From Rachicladosporium sp. CCFEE 5018 (taxonomy: Eukaryota > Ascomycota > Dothideomycetes > Cladosporiales > Cladosporiaceae), in the NCBI GenBank assembly GCA_002077045.2, contig KZ111145.1, positions 1,052,321 to 1,116,320 on the forward strand: DNA of 64,000 nt, given 5' to 3'. How positions within the stretch are numbered: position 1 is the first letter of the stretch; every line of letters starts with the position of its first letter. The position numbers were made by a program, and so were the translations under genes. Positions 30,109 through 42,474 of the stretch are shown here, in pieces. Below the pieces are notes generated by a model. The model made no database searches and was not told where the DNA came from. It saw only the letters and a list, made by a program, of their open reading frames with translations.

Positions 30109-32284
30109 GGTTGCAATACAGGAAATCTTACGGGAAAACACAGAGATGACGAGGACTCAGACATATGCCCTGGACAGTGATGGGGGTAGTACGAGGGACA
30201 TGCTGGAGAGATATATTGTGAATCGAAGAGCATCGCGGTCGAAAGGTAAGGTCAAGCTGTGCTGAACCTCGGCTCACATCATTATATGGAATCCTCGCCG
30301 TACCAGCAACAAGCAAACAACTCTCGAGAAGCGAGGTGCCTGGCGCACGTCGGTATAGTCGGCAGAGATCTCTGAAGACTGTCGGCCAGCGCATGGGAAA
30401 TATGATGGGAAGATGGAGGTGAACGCGAAGGTCAGGAGAGAAATAAGGTTCGGGAGGTGGCGTGGTGCCGCGGCATGCCAAGACTTGACTTGGTCCCCTA
30501 TTTTGTTTTCATCCGCCTGATCTCCGTCGAGAACGCTGTTAGATTTGAGGCATCACTCGCTGTGATTGTAGAGCATGCTTCGAGAGACGCAGACTGTAAG
30601 TCAGCCTCCCGGTCCGCACGTACGAGCACCTCATACCCGAAACGGACACCCACGCAACCCAGCCCCCGGCTACGTGCATATGGCAGGCAGCACACGCCCA
30701 AGATCCGCGTTCTACAAAACCCGGTACGATCTTGTAACGCAGTCAATATAGTGCTGACAGCTGCTCGCACGACATGTCCACAGTGAACGCGTCATTACGC
30801 GCCTTCTAGATACTCCAAAACTCGCCCTCGGCCATATCATCCGACGAACCGGACGAGGGTGACGGTGGCTTGCAGTTGACAGCGGTAACGTGCCGACTGA
30901 ACGAACGGTGGTACAGAACAGCGGTCTGTTCGTGCATTCTAGCATGCGTCCGATGGTCTTGCTGGGAGACAGAGCGGGCCTTCAGGCCACTGCATCTGCG
31001 AACGCCTGGTCTGAGCATCGAGCAAGCCATGATGATTAATCGGAGAGTGCATGGAGGAATCTTCCAACTTGCGCTCTGGTGATTACCTCAAAGCTGGCGA
31101 GCTCTGGTGCGGATATGCTCAAGGGCAGTCCATACTCAGTGCAACGGCCTCGGCACAACCTGTCGAGTCTCATAGCTACGAATGGCGGACCTCCATCACA
31201 CAGTCTGACACAGCCGCTCCCGGCCGTCGGCGCTTTGACGATTGGCTGATGTCCTACTGTGCCCGCGTAGGGGAATCAGTTCATGGCTCGGTCCCGCTTG
31301 CCGGCGAACTAGTCCTGCAAGCTGGTGGAGTAGCGTGGCTATCCGTTTAACCAATGTTCATCTTGTATACGAGACCTCATGTCTTGAAATGGCTAAGTGC
31401 ATTGGTGAATCAGCAGAGAGCCATTCACCTACAAGTCCCAGCATAAAGACTGCTACTCTGACCTTCTGCAGGACAACCAACGGGCAGCTAAGTAATTGAG
31501 AACGTTCCCGCTTCCCATTCTTTTTCCGTTCTGCCGGTACGAGCACTGACACGAGCGTGGACTCTCCGTGCGGATAGCACAGTGGAGCTGGTCGTGGCAA
31601 TGACAGCGGGGTCTCACAAAGTGCGTGGGCAGCAGCCTAATTCGTCGAGGTATGGTAAGACTGCGCTCTGGCAGATCTCACCTCGAGCGGCAGCGCTAAG
31701 CATATTGTTCTGTCCTCGGACGCTGCAACGCCTCGCAAACGCACATCCGATGCCCTTTGGGATCATGGAGTTGTACTCCCAAGCATAAAGGTTCCCCTCA
31801 ACACCGCCCAAGACACTCGAGCGGCTAGCTCATCATAAATTCTTGCTGGTACGACTCTCTGATCGTTGACTTCGGCCAGCTCGGCAGGCAAACGCATTTC
31901 CACATTGTATGAGCCAACAGTGCAGCAAGCATATGCGTAGCTCCTGCTTTGTCCCACACCGCAAACTCTTTGCATCCGCCTTGACTAACCACACAAACAC
32001 CCTTGCAACCCAGCAATTGCACATCAACCCTAGCGAGACATGTACGGACCGACTCTTTGCTGCACGTTCAAAGCCAGTCTTTGACCTCCCGACAAGACAT
32101 TGCGGGCCGCGGCGTCCTTCTATTTGGCCTTTCTGCACGTTCCTGTAAGATCGCGCACTATGACCGGATGGCTGAGACTCACCCCTGTACTATAAGGTTC
32201 ATGCCCTCGTCCTTGAGGTAGGCAGTGCCTTCTTCACCGCTGCATTCGTTGCTGTTTGTACATTCAAGTCTTTGCTGTTCCACA
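30109..32284. other. Long conserved non-coding region upstream of APSES gene
   Basis: About 2.2 kb with no open frame that behaves as coding. It aligns along its full length to 56495-58646. In samples such as 30660-30960 the identity is roughly that of the neighbouring exons (about 92-93% by eye). The region likely holds a long promoter and 5' leader; large leaders are usual for APSES regulators such as StuA. An unannotated non-coding RNA is possible. Confidence 0.5.
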
Positions 32285-34105
32285 ATGTCGGGCACTCTCT
32301 CTGCGCAGGAAGATCCTCCTTCGTCTACCAGCACTGAGCACGGTAGTCGTCATGATAGTGTTGCACACGACTCTGTCACAGACGTACCGCCATCCAAGAT
32401 GCTGACCATCAACGCTTTACTAAACCCGGAGATCTCAGAGTGTCGCGAAATCATCTGTACCGGCCGGCCTCTAACTCCAGCGCCGACCACCGAGCCTTCC
32501 ACACCTGCATCTACACCTCAGTCGGCGACATTCTCTGCTGGTGCTTCTGCTCGCCGTCCAAAGCTCACAAAGGACGCTGCTGTTTTTGCGCGCGGTGCAC
32601 CGCAGGGCCAAGTCAACTACGACACATTCGAGTGTACCTCGGAGTCGATCTGCCTCGCATCCTCTCAGCAAGAAGAGCTCACGCAGCAGCATGAGCATTT
32701 CGATGTTTTCCCTTCGGGTCAAGGCGACGCTGGTCTAATTCGCGAGTATGTCCGCCACATCCCATACTCGAGTGAGAAGAAGGGCTTCTTCGACAAGACT
32801 GGCAGAGAGGCGTTCGAAGGTAGGCTGATAGATTCAGCTGTCTTTAGTTACCTCCTGCTGACTCATGTCTAGTCTTCCAGTACACCTTCAGCGTGCCCGA
32901 TGATCCGGATAGACGCACCCACGTCGTCATGTGGGACTACCAGATCGGTCTTGTTCGCATCACGCCCTTCTTCAAATCCTGCAAGAACTTCACCAAGGTT
33001 TGCTCACGTGACTGATCGTCCTCTACGAAGCATTGCTGACATACCACCACAGACAAGTCCAGCCAAAGCTCTGAACGCTAATCGCGGCTTGCGCGATCTA
33101 TCGCACAGCATCACGGGCGGCGCACTCGCAGCGCAAGGTTACTGGATCCCATACGCCTGCGCCCGTGCACTGTGTCTCACGTTCGCCTACGAGATACGCT
33201 GGGCGCTCACTCCAATCTTTGGCCATTCGTTCATCAAAGAGTGTCTACGCCCAGAGCATTCCGACTACAGAAGCTTCAAGATCAATCCGGAGATTGTCAG
33301 GAACGCGGAGTTGGAGGCAGAGTCGTGGAAAGCGACTGCTAGTCGTTTTGGGACACCTGTCAGTGCCACATTCGCCGGGTCGAAGGCAATGCCACCCACT
33401 CCTGCTCCTCAAGAGAGCCAGATGGCGCGGGCAAAGAGAGAGAGACCAACGTTCAAGTCCGGCTCCCTCTTCGCTAACAGCAGAGGTAGATCATCCTTCG
33501 ACTGCCAAGATGACGACGACATTCTCGACTCCCCATCGTTATCTCCCAAATCCTCGCTAGTCTCGCTCGCCCCGAAAACATCATCGGGCTGGGCTACGAT
33601 CAACCGTCCTAGGAGACTTCTGCCTGCACCACCTCACGATTCGCCAACCAGCGGTACATCCGCTCTGTATGGGTCATCGATGCGATCCACAGGCACTACG
33701 CCCAAGCATCACTCATCCTCCTGGCGCGATCTGAATGGTTCGCCGGCGCCAAACCATCCTGCCAAACGTCGTGCTGCCGACCTCGACGAGGACTACGAGG
33801 ACGAGCTCACGTCACCCTCATCAAGCAGTGCCGGCTCTGCAAATGGCGAAGTCATTACATCGCCGCCTCCTTCGCCCGTCGAGCCGCAGCCAAAGCGCCT
33901 TCGTCAGGCGCCGGCTTCCATCAACAACCTGTCAAACAGTGAGAAGCAGACGTCGATGCGCGTCGATGCGCAGGACATGCGTGCAGCGAACTGGCTGCTA
34001 CAACTGAGTGTTGAGGATACCCACTTGGGCCGCGGACCGAGTGCTGAGGAGAAGACAGCGGGAAAGAGAATTTCAAAGGGTAAGGGTAGTAGGTCTGTCG
34101 CTTGA
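32285..34105 (+). CDS. APSES-domain transcription factor, Xbp1-like
   Basis: Three exons, 32285-32819, 32873-32997, 33053-34105, with 53- and 55-bp introns; 570 residues. The APSES/KilA-N DNA-binding domain spans about residues 175-295 and is assembled by splicing: EAFEVFQYTFSVPDD, VMWDYQIGLVRITPFFK, TSPAKALNANRGLRDLSHSI, TGGALAAQGYWIPYACARA, IRWALTPIFG. This matches the Xbp1-like branch of fungal APSES proteins, which act as repressors under stress and in quiescence in yeast. There are no ankyrin repeats, unlike Swi4/Mbp1. The N-terminus has TPAPTTEPSTPAST low complexity. The C-terminal half is Ser/Pro-rich with a basic PAKRRAADLDED nuclear-signal-like patch. A very long conserved upstream region suggests complex regulation. 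Confidence 0.85.
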
Positions 34106-34315
34106 GGGTTATTGCTGCGCCCAGAAGTTGGAAGCTCTGGTGTTTGCCGCATGGCGCAATGACATGGAGATGTCAAAGCTCCGTGCGGCGCAGATGAACA
34201 CATTCAATCTCTACCAATCCGCGACGGCAGTGTTCGCAGCATTATTACAGCTAGGCAGTATGCACAGAGACTTGGACAAGAGACCGAGGCTTCATACGCT
34301 ACCATTCAGACTTAT

Positions 34316-35622
34316 TCAAGAGGCAGCTGCCACAGATCGACTTTGCCACTCTTTTGCACCTTTGTAGCCACAGTTGTAGTCCATGAACTCATACGGACGC
34401 AGAGTCACTTCACTACTTCCCTTCGCTGTGGCTGGCTTTGTCGAATCACGACTGTACTTCTGGATTAAGCTAGCCCTCTCGTACCGGCACTGGAAGACCT
34501 TGCTCAATATCTCCTCCACATCCTCTCGATTTGGTATGCCGTGTACGTCTTCGAAGTATGCACCCAGCGCCTCTGCGTCCTCGAAAGCCTGGCTTGCACC
34601 TTGCCCTTGCGTTGGCAGCATCGCATGCGCGGCGTCGCCGATCAATATCACTCTGCCCTTCGTCCACGTCTTCAACGGATCAATGTCGCGTAGCTGCCAG
34701 AGCCCTAAGTCCTTGGCCTGTGCGAAGACGGCCTTCATCCACTCGGGAAACTCCTTGTAGGTCTCGAGCATCTGGCCGAGGTCGCCTCTTGACACCCAAG
34801 ACTGCTTGCTGTCTGCGTCTTCTTGCAGTTTCCCGTCCGGGACCAGGCCGACAATGCTATATGAACTTCCCTCTCGGGCTGGACCCATGATCAGGCGACA
34901 ACTATGAGCCAGCATCATGGTCGTGTATGGCTTTGCGGGCTCCAACAAAGCGGTGAACTCGGGCGCCTCCTTGGCAAGAACGTCCGTAGGAATGACCATT
35001 CTGTAAGCGCTGAAGCCAGTAGGTATGGCTTTAACCTCGCAGCCAATGACGCTGCTACGGATTGAGCTGTGTATACCATCAGCCGCAACTATCAAGTCTG
35101 CGACAAGCTGGTCGCCGCTCTCGAGAGATACAGTGCCTTCCAGTGGGTCACAGGCGACTACCTGTACGCCCATTTAGTACTGCAATCACAGATCGAGCGC
35201 AAGTGCGAACTTACCTTCGAAGATGTGCGAATCACTGCTGGCTGCCCAGCCCTGTTTTTGGAAGTGGCAGCTCGAAGTAAGCATGCGTGCAAGTCCTGGC
35301 GATGATACATCACTCTGTCGCCGCCGTACTCTGTCTTGCTGACCAATGGCACGGTGTTCACCAGCTTGCCCTCAACATTGAAGATCCTGAAGCCATGGTC
35401 GATCATTCCCCGAGCCTCCTTGACACTGTCAACGCCCCACTGTCGTTGCAATATAGCGCTCGCGTTTGGTTGCAACGAAATGGTCGCTCCGATCTCAGAC
35501 GCCAGCCTTGACTGTTCCAGAATGGTAATTTCGCGGCCTGGCGCCCGCAGTGCTATCGCAGCTGCCAAACCTGCGATACCGCCGCCGCAGATGATGATCC
35601 GGAATGGCGTTGACGAGGGCAT
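34316..35622 (-). CDS. FAD-dependent aromatic monooxygenase (salicylate hydroxylase-like)
   Basis: Two exons, 35215-35622 and 34316-35161, with a 53-bp intron containing TACTAA; 417 residues. The FAD dinucleotide site IICGGGIAGLAAA starts at residue 10. LIVAADGIHSSIR is the DG motif and VILIGDAAHAMLPTQGQGAS the GD motif; these three mark class A flavoprotein hydroxylases. Such enzymes hydroxylate aromatic substrates such as salicylate or 3-hydroxybenzoate using NAD(P)H and oxygen. The substrate cannot be decided. It shares a 543-bp divergent promoter with the PhyH gene, suggesting joint use. The end of a second copy lies at the right edge of the window. Confidence 0.88.
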
Positions 35623-36165
35623 TTTGCGTACTCTGTGAAGTATTTGCGACGCCGAGAGCCAGAACACCAAGCCAGATACACGAGCGTAATGTGGGAGAAG
35701 ACATCTTAGGTCGTTGGTCCGTTAATTTGCCTTTGCTTGTATGCTCGAGCTCTACTCTTGTAGTCGGGTACGCATCCGGCGTGGAGATACAGTGAATGGG
35801 CTTGATTTGAGCCGTCGAATCACGCAACGGCAAGTCTGTTCTCACCTGCTGGGCCCTAGACACCTAGACTGGGTACAGACTTTAAGACGACAACATTGCC
35901 CACAGAAGCCGATCGGCTGACGTGGGCCATACTCAGCAGAAGGATGCACTGCTGAATCCATCCACCGGATAGTGGGCGATCCTAAACAGCCAAACGGTCT
36001 CGCTTACTGGCCACCTTCAGTCTGGCCATGTCGTAACATGTGGACGTTCTCGGCGGTGCTATTTCAACATCTACCTCTCCATGACCCAACGCTGCCTGCC
36101 CTATTCCCGAGACTTCCAAATCAAGAGAACAAGTGCGTTCTACGAAGAAGCCGACATTTGGAACA
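35623..36165. promoter_or_regulatory. Divergent promoter, FAD monooxygenase / PhyH dioxygenase
   Basis: 543-bp head-to-head interval. It contains several CGG triplets of the kind Zn2Cys6 factors use, but I could not pick out a convincing paired site. A target of the nearby C2H2/Zn2Cys6 factor would be expected here if the genes form a cluster. Confidence 0.35.
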
Positions 36166-37516
36166 ATGGCGACTACCACGATCACGCAGGAGGCACGTCC
36201 GGCACGTATGACCGTGCAGCCGTCCAGGAACAGCGCGCTCAAAGTTGATGGGACCGACCCCAAATTTGGAGATTGGAGAGATGATTTCGTCCGTGATGGC
36301 TATGCTGTGATTAAAGGCGCAATCCCTCGCGAGAGAGCAGACAAGTATGCCGATGGCATGTACGCCTGGTTGGAGGGCTTGTATGTTCAGCAGTCAATCA
36401 TTCTAGGTTCGTACCGACGTTGACTCTCTGCCCTCAGCAAACTCGGCTTTGATCGCAACGATCTGTCCACCGTCCACAAGGACAAATTGCCTACCATCAA
36501 CGAGAAGGGCATGTGCCTGCAATATGCTGTCACTCACGAGGACTTCGCGTGGGCAATTCGAGGCGAGCCTGGCGTCATCGATGTCTTTGAGAAGGCGTAT
36601 GACACAGAGGATCTCATCGTCTCCTTCGATGCAGTCAACTTCGGATTCCCGGGGTCAGTGTATCGCTTCTTACGTGCTTCTAAAGCTTGCCACTGACGCA
36701 TCTTAGCCGCACAGATATCGCGAAGAATGTGCCGTGGCCACATCAGGATCAAGATCCTACAAAGCCCGGTTTCCGGTGTCTTCAAGGTCTAGGTGAGATG
36801 AACACCAACTGACATACTGCGCATTCACTGATGAGCTCGAAATAGTCAATTTATTACCCAACGGCCCTAAGGACGGAGGTCTCATCGTCTGCAAAGGTGG
36901 GCATCTCCTGTCCGAGGAATTCCATGAGGCCATGAAGGATGAACCTAGGATCCCGGCGTGGACTAACGAGTGGTTCGGTTTCACTGATAGTGAGTGCCGG
37001 TCTCATACTGTCACGGTAGGCGTTGCTGACGGTCCGTAGATGGCATGAAGTGGCTTGAAGAGAAGGGTCTTGAATGGATTAAGATCTGCGCTGAGCCCGG
37101 TGATCTACTCCTGGTTAGTGCAGTCCTCTCAACACTGGCTGCTAAAACCGCGGACTGACTTTGAATGTTTGCAGTGGGATTCTCGGACACCACATTACAA
37201 TCTGAGCTCCGAGACTCACCAGCCACGCTTCTGCGTCTACACATGCTACATGCCCGTAACCGATGCATCGCAAGCCGATCTTATCAAGAAGAAATCGGCT
37301 ATGGAGCGCTGGGTGGGTACCACTCATTGGCCAAATGCAAGGCACACCGGATCGAATGTAGCGAAGCGGGACGGCGAAGAGGATCCACACAATCGCTTCA
37401 AGCCTGTCAACAAGCCAGTGATGAATGAGCGGACCTTCAAGTTGACGGGTATTCCATACATCGTAGCGGACGAGGCAGGTGCTGACGCGGTGGAAGCGTC
37501 TGCCGCAAGGACATGA
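36166..37516 (+). CDS. Phytanoyl-CoA dioxygenase (PhyH) family enzyme
   Basis: Six exons: 36166-36380, 36438-36653, 36707-36792, 36846-36989, 37040-37113, 37175-37516. Introns are 50-61 bp; the spliced product is 358 residues and every junction keeps frame. The Fe(II)/2-oxoglutarate triad is His156-x-Asp158 (PWPHQDQDP) and His252 (DSRTPHYN), with Arg263 placed to bind 2-oxoglutarate. DFVRDGYAVIKGAIPRERAD is the usual PhyH opening. Members hydroxylate fatty acyl-CoAs, but many fungal ones act on secondary metabolites. The intron density is much higher than in the flanking housekeeping genes. It lies between an FAD monooxygenase and a pathway-type transcription factor. Confidence 0.88.
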
Positions 37517-37961
37517 TTGTGTATCTGTGGGACTCGGCGCATATATTCCAGAAATCTGTCCCAAGAGCTTCCTTGATGAGTTCCAAATGCAGCCTGGTGC
37601 ATCTTGCTTCCACGGGAGCGCTCCGAACGTGACTGTAGCCACTGTCGCCGAAGGATTAATGGCTTGACTTCGTAGCATTTATCGGAATGAGAGAATGTTG
37701 GGTGCTTGGACTGGAAGTGTTGTGCGCATCTAGCCCGACCTCCTGCGTACTGCAAATGTCAACTTGCGGCATTCAGTGATAACAAACATGCCGTCTTGAA
37801 CCGTGCAGTTGCTGTGTCACTGATACATCGTACATACGTTGGGCTCCATTGATCAGTACCCGCCAGCTACACGAGCGTTGCAAGTCGCAGCGTTTGTTCT
37901 ATGCATCCAGTCCGAGACAGGACGGAGTGAGGCTGATACCTTCCAGCAAAAACGTAATGTC
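37517..37961. other. Convergent intergenic region
   Basis: 445 bp between the PhyH gene and the transcription factor; no supported gene. Confidence 0.4.
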
Positions 37962-40900
37962 TCATCGCAGATTACCAAGATCATCCATCAACGTACAGAG
38001 GCTCTTGATCAGCTGCGGCATGCCATCCCGAGTCTCCGTTGGACAGTTGGCTTGCAGTATCGCAGAGCCTACAGCCAGCACTGATGACGGATTGCGCAAT
38101 TCACAGATACGGCCGTCCGGGAAGCGCATGCAAGGACGGCCGTCGCCCGTGTGCACGAAGACATCCGTTGATTCGTCCTTGATGTCATCTAATACGACTT
38201 GCTTGACACTGTGTGTGCGGAGGAGTCCCGGGGGCGAAGAGCGCCTGTGGCTAGACGCAGGTGTGTTGGTCCCAGTACGTCTCGCCGAGTCTCTGCAGAG
38301 CATTCCATACGTCCACAACACCATTACGGCGTGATAGGTAACGAACGAGTCTGCACCGCGTAGCTGAAATGGGGGCACTGCTTTCGCTGCACGCATCGCT
38401 TGCGCAGCGTGCCAAACGACGACTCTGGCCGACTTTTCCCTTTACCCAGACCTGGAGATCGTGGTATGCGCGATGGGCTTCAAGCTCGCCACATTTTCCT
38501 GCAAATCGCATGACCGTGTCTATATCGATGTTCAAGATCATCATTAGGAAGGCATGAATTAAGCGTGTTGTTGCGGGCAGGTTGGCAAGGCTAGGCTCGA
38601 AGTCTCTCAGCTTTTGCGACAAGGAATGTTGGCGAGCTTGCAGCCATAGGGTATTCGAGGGATCACCACCGTTAGCCTGTTCTGTTGTAAAATGGATGTC
38701 AGCGATAATGTCACGTGGTGTCACTACCGTCGGTCCCACATACCTTTTAGCACAGTGGCCTGCTGATTGTACTCCCAGATCTGTGCTGCTATGCCGTACA
38801 GGAACGTGGTAGCCGCCAAAGTCCTGTCGATGTTTCGCGGCAGGAACTGCACCATGTCATTGGTGGACAACAATGATCTTAGAGACACTGAGGATGCACG
38901 AGTATCGCTGGCCCTGGACATGTTCTCCAAGTACAGAGCTCTCCAGGACTCAGCCGAGGGTGCGAGCCACAGATCTCTGGAAGCTGGTAATGGCACCGTC
39001 AGCTCGGCGTATGATATAAGACATTGGCGATGTCTGGCGATAGTCATAAGCATATCATGTTCGAAAAGATGATACACAAGCCGTTTAAAAGACTCCTGCT
39101 GCGCCCATCGCCGCCACAGAGCCTCAGTGACTTCTGTGCTGTCGCTTGCTGACGGACTGATTTCTTCGTAGGCAACCTTGTCGAGCTTGCCGAATCGTCG
39201 CAAAGCTGTGATTACAGGCTGAAGGTTGGACTCCGCGATCTCCATTTTCCTCTTGTAGCTTCATCATCGTCAGCGAAATTCTTGGGTCGTGCCTGCTAGA
39301 GATGAACGTACCCGCAAAAACCGCATACATCTAGCCAGATCATGGAAGCCTGGAGGTATTGTAGATCTCGGACGCTGCTGTTGTCTTCCTCACTGGCAGA
39401 TGCCAGAGCCACACGGGCTATCTCAAGCAGGACGAGTCCAGTACGAGATATTGAAGGATCCCCAAAACATACGCAGCCAGCTGCAATCAGCGCCACTAGT
39501 AACTCTGTTCGAGTTTTGTCGGAGGAGAACGTGTAGGGATGAATCCATGCGTCGGTCTCCAGTCGCTTGGTGATGCCTACTTTGAGAAGCAGCTCGAGGC
39601 ATTCGTTCGACGGGAAAGTAGGTACAGATATCTGTGAGTTTGCAGTCTTGATAACGAGCTGGAATATTCGATCTCGAGATTGAGATGACAGGTCGTCGGG
39701 GATTGCGACCGAAGGGGCATGGGGTGTATGAGGAGAAGCTGCAAGGTTCATGCTCCGTTCGTCTACCTGGATACGATTATGCTCGGAGAATGCGTTGGAC
39801 CCGCTTCCAGGCATCCATAGCCTTGTACGACGAGTCAACAACTTTACTTCGGTATGCCTTCACACCATCATCGAGCGTGGATACGGAATTGACTTACCAG
39901 GGAGAGTCTTCTAGGAAAATACTGTGACGCTGTCTGGCTGACGAGTTCGGTTTCATGGTTCGTTGCTGCTCCTTCCCATTGGTATCGACTTCATCGGTAC
40001 GCATTGGTACTGCTGCTGGTAACGGGTCCATTGCCTTGTCAATCGCCAATGAGAAATCGATATCGAAAATTGAGGAACTTCCGATCCAGTCTTCCTGCTC
40101 AGGTATCATGGCAGAAAGCTCTGGAGGGACCATCACATCATCGCCGCCGACCCATGTCTGGTTTGGCACCATGATCGACTCGAAGAAGGCCGGAAATGCC
40201 GAATTGAAGGCAGCATCCCAATCATCTGGACTAGCCAGAGGGATAGTACTCGCCGCCATGATCGTCGAGTCGGTCGGAGCTTGAGAAGCGAATCCCATAT
40301 CTGCGAAACCATGGATAGACCCATTGTCCTGGTTGTTGCTCAAACCATCTGCGGCTCGCGAGGTCGTCACCGAGGCAGAAGACGGTGACTCATCTGTTGG
40401 ACTGCCTGCGAGTCCAACGCGACTAAGCGACTCGCTTGAGCACGCGACTCCGCGCTTTCGACATCGCTTGCAAGGCCGTTCGTCGCCTGAGCCAAGTCTT
40501 AGAGATGCGATACGCGTCCATGCTACCAGTGCTATGCTCACCACACTTCAGCTTCGACTTCACACAGGCATCGCAGGCCTTCACAGCCCTTTCTATTGAC
40601 CTCTCAAGTCCCTTGTTGCCTTGACTGCGATTCTTCTCGTGAGTCGCTTGATGTCGCAGTAACAGATCCCTGAGAGTCATCGATCAGCTTCGAACAACGA
40701 CCTGAAGGGTAGATGGGCCCATTTACAGCTACGTACCGTCGATTGAAGCCCCTAGGACACTCTGAGCATCGGAACGTTCTTGCATTACGATCTGTGCAGT
40801 GTAAGCTCAAGCATAGCACGTGGTTAGATTGCAGACGCCTCAGACATCCCGGCCATCTCTGGATCGTACTCACGTGAATCTAGATGCCTGTCAAGGTGGT

Positions 40901-40991
40901 CACGACGGTCGTAGCTGCGCGCGCACACTTGGCAAGCATGTGCGTGCTTGATGTCCTCATTCCCCGGCGGCGTGGTGCTCACGGTGGCCAT
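37962..40991 (-). CDS. C2H2 + Zn2Cys6 fungal transcription factor (one-base frameshift)
   Basis: Seven exons: 40874-40991, 40737-40791, 40542-40669, 39898-40486, 39312-39821, 38744-39258, 37962-38681. Two C2H2 fingers (Cys20/23, His36/40; Cys48/51, His64/68) precede a perfect Zn2Cys6 cluster (Cys90, 93, 100, 106, 109, 116). Three of these domains are completed only by splicing, which validates the introns. The rest is a fungal transcription factor domain (YKRKMEIAESNLQPVITALR; VTYHAVMVLWTYGML). The last exon needs one base removed at the TTTT run 38434-38437 (AAAA on the coding strand) to join VWVKGK to SARVVVWHAAQAM. The corrected coding length, 2634 nt, is a multiple of three and gives 877 residues. 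Probably a regulator of the adjacent oxygenases and transporter. The fourth intron's acceptor (39822) is my least certain call. Confidence 0.8.
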
Positions 40992-42013
40992 CTCCGCATT
41001 TGATGCAGAATTAAGCCAACGTACGGCATACGGTCTGAGTGGGAACAAGCGAGGCGTACGGTCTGAGATATATTGCTGACCCGAAGAAGCGTGTCAAGTG
41101 GACAGTGAGATGCGGAGAAGGTGGACCATCTCCAGTCTGGTGTCCCCGCATGGTGCCACGCGATGGGAGCTGCATCTCATCAACGTATTCACCCGAAGTC
41201 TCGCCAGTGATCCGGAGGACACAGCTACGGTAAGTGACACGGCACTCAGTTGCGGTCTCGTCCGACGCGACCATTTGGCCTCATCTCTGCATAGCGACGG
41301 CTGCTGGGACAGTATTGTCCTCCAAGTACGTCCACTCCTAGAGGACCCAGAGCAAACACACTCAAGAGTGATACTCAATCACGTGTACTTCATCCCCAAG
41401 GTGATGATCTGGCGACTGGGCCGAGTAGTGGTACACGTTCAACGTGTAGCTGGCAGTCGCTTGTTTTCCGCTCCGTCATTTTTGTGTAGATACAACGACT
41501 GATGTAATCGAGAGGCTAATCGACTAAAAGAGTAATGCGCTGCCTGTATACTCACCATCGATTGCGAGTCTACCTGGACCTGTGATGGGCCCACGGAATG
41601 CCACGATCCCCATACAAGCAATATACCATGTCATGCAAGGCGACCAGGTGAAACAGCTGTGGACCGACGAAGCAGCGCTGGCATCTTGTGAAGAGGCAAA
41701 CATCGATCGTTGACAGTGTGCATTGAACCTGCTACGTTGAACCAGATGGAAGCCAATTAGCTTGCGCGATCTCATACCTAATTCTGGAATTTTCTGAAGC
41801 TTGTCTCTGTCTCCGGTGATGTCCATGGGGTGCTCACTCGGTAATGATTGCCTCGATGTTCACCTCGTGGTCAAGACTAGTAACACGGGGGGCCATTCGA
41901 GGTCTCGGAACATCAAGTCATGAGGTATGTGGTGTCTTTAAGTACATATATACGGTTCACTCCGCAGCGCAGGGTGGTCTAGATCATCGGCCTGCTCCCA
42001 CATCCAGTCTCGC
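40992..42013. other. Intergenic region
   Basis: About 1 kb between the start of the transcription factor (-) and the end of the MFS gene (-). No coherent gene, RNA or repeat is visible. Confidence 0.4.
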
Positions 42014-42474
42014 TCAGTGAGTCAAAGATGGCTTGCCTGTCCGCTCCTTGACTGCCCACTTTCCAGTGAACTGCCGAATGCGCTTGCCAAAGAAGTAGAT
42101 TGGAATGCCGATCAACCCTAGACCAGCGGTAATCCCAGCATACGCACCAAAGGCACCATCGTATCCTGCGGTCTCGATGAACTTGGCTACACCATAGCTG
42201 GAGCCGAACGAGACGAAACCACGCATCGAACAGATGACCACCAACGCCGGGCCAGCGCGGGCTGGGTATGAGTCGAGCAGGAAAGTTATGCCGACGATGT
42301 TGCTGCCAATGAAACACAGATAGTAGGCTCCGTAGGCAAACACAATAGCGAACCAGTGTAGTTTGCCAGGGAATTGGGCTGCTTGGCCGTAGAGGACCGC
42401 AGCAAGAACACCAAATGCGAGTGGGATGCCAAGAGGGAGCAGTCGAGCTTCTGGTTCGTGTACACCACCCTGAA
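42014..42474 (-). CDS. MFS transporter, C-terminal part, truncated by gap
   Basis: The frame is open from the last base before the gap to the stop at 42014 (about 153 codons). It starts GGVHEPEARLLPLGIPLAFG and continues through four or so membrane helices (HWFAIVFAYGAYYLCFIG, GPALVVICSMRGFVSFGSS, YAGITAGLGLIGIPIYFFG) to a basic tail. HEPEARL and the GPALVV...FVSFGSSYG helix are typical of fungal DHA1/Hol1-type transporters. It is related to, but clearly different from, the transporter at 60922-62891. The N-terminal two thirds are missing. It may export or import the product of the adjacent oxygenase genes. Confidence 0.8.

Noticed and set aside
30457..30786. 109-codon frame present at the same length in both blocks (also 56819-57148)
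   Set aside because: Amino-acid replacements are as frequent as silent changes, there is no known domain, and it overlaps an equally long antisense frame; it looks like conserved non-coding DNA.
31582..31788. 68-codon frame upstream of the APSES gene, same length in block B (57943-58149)
   Set aside because: It could be an upstream frame in a long leader, but the substitution pattern is not clearly synonymous and transcript limits are unknown.
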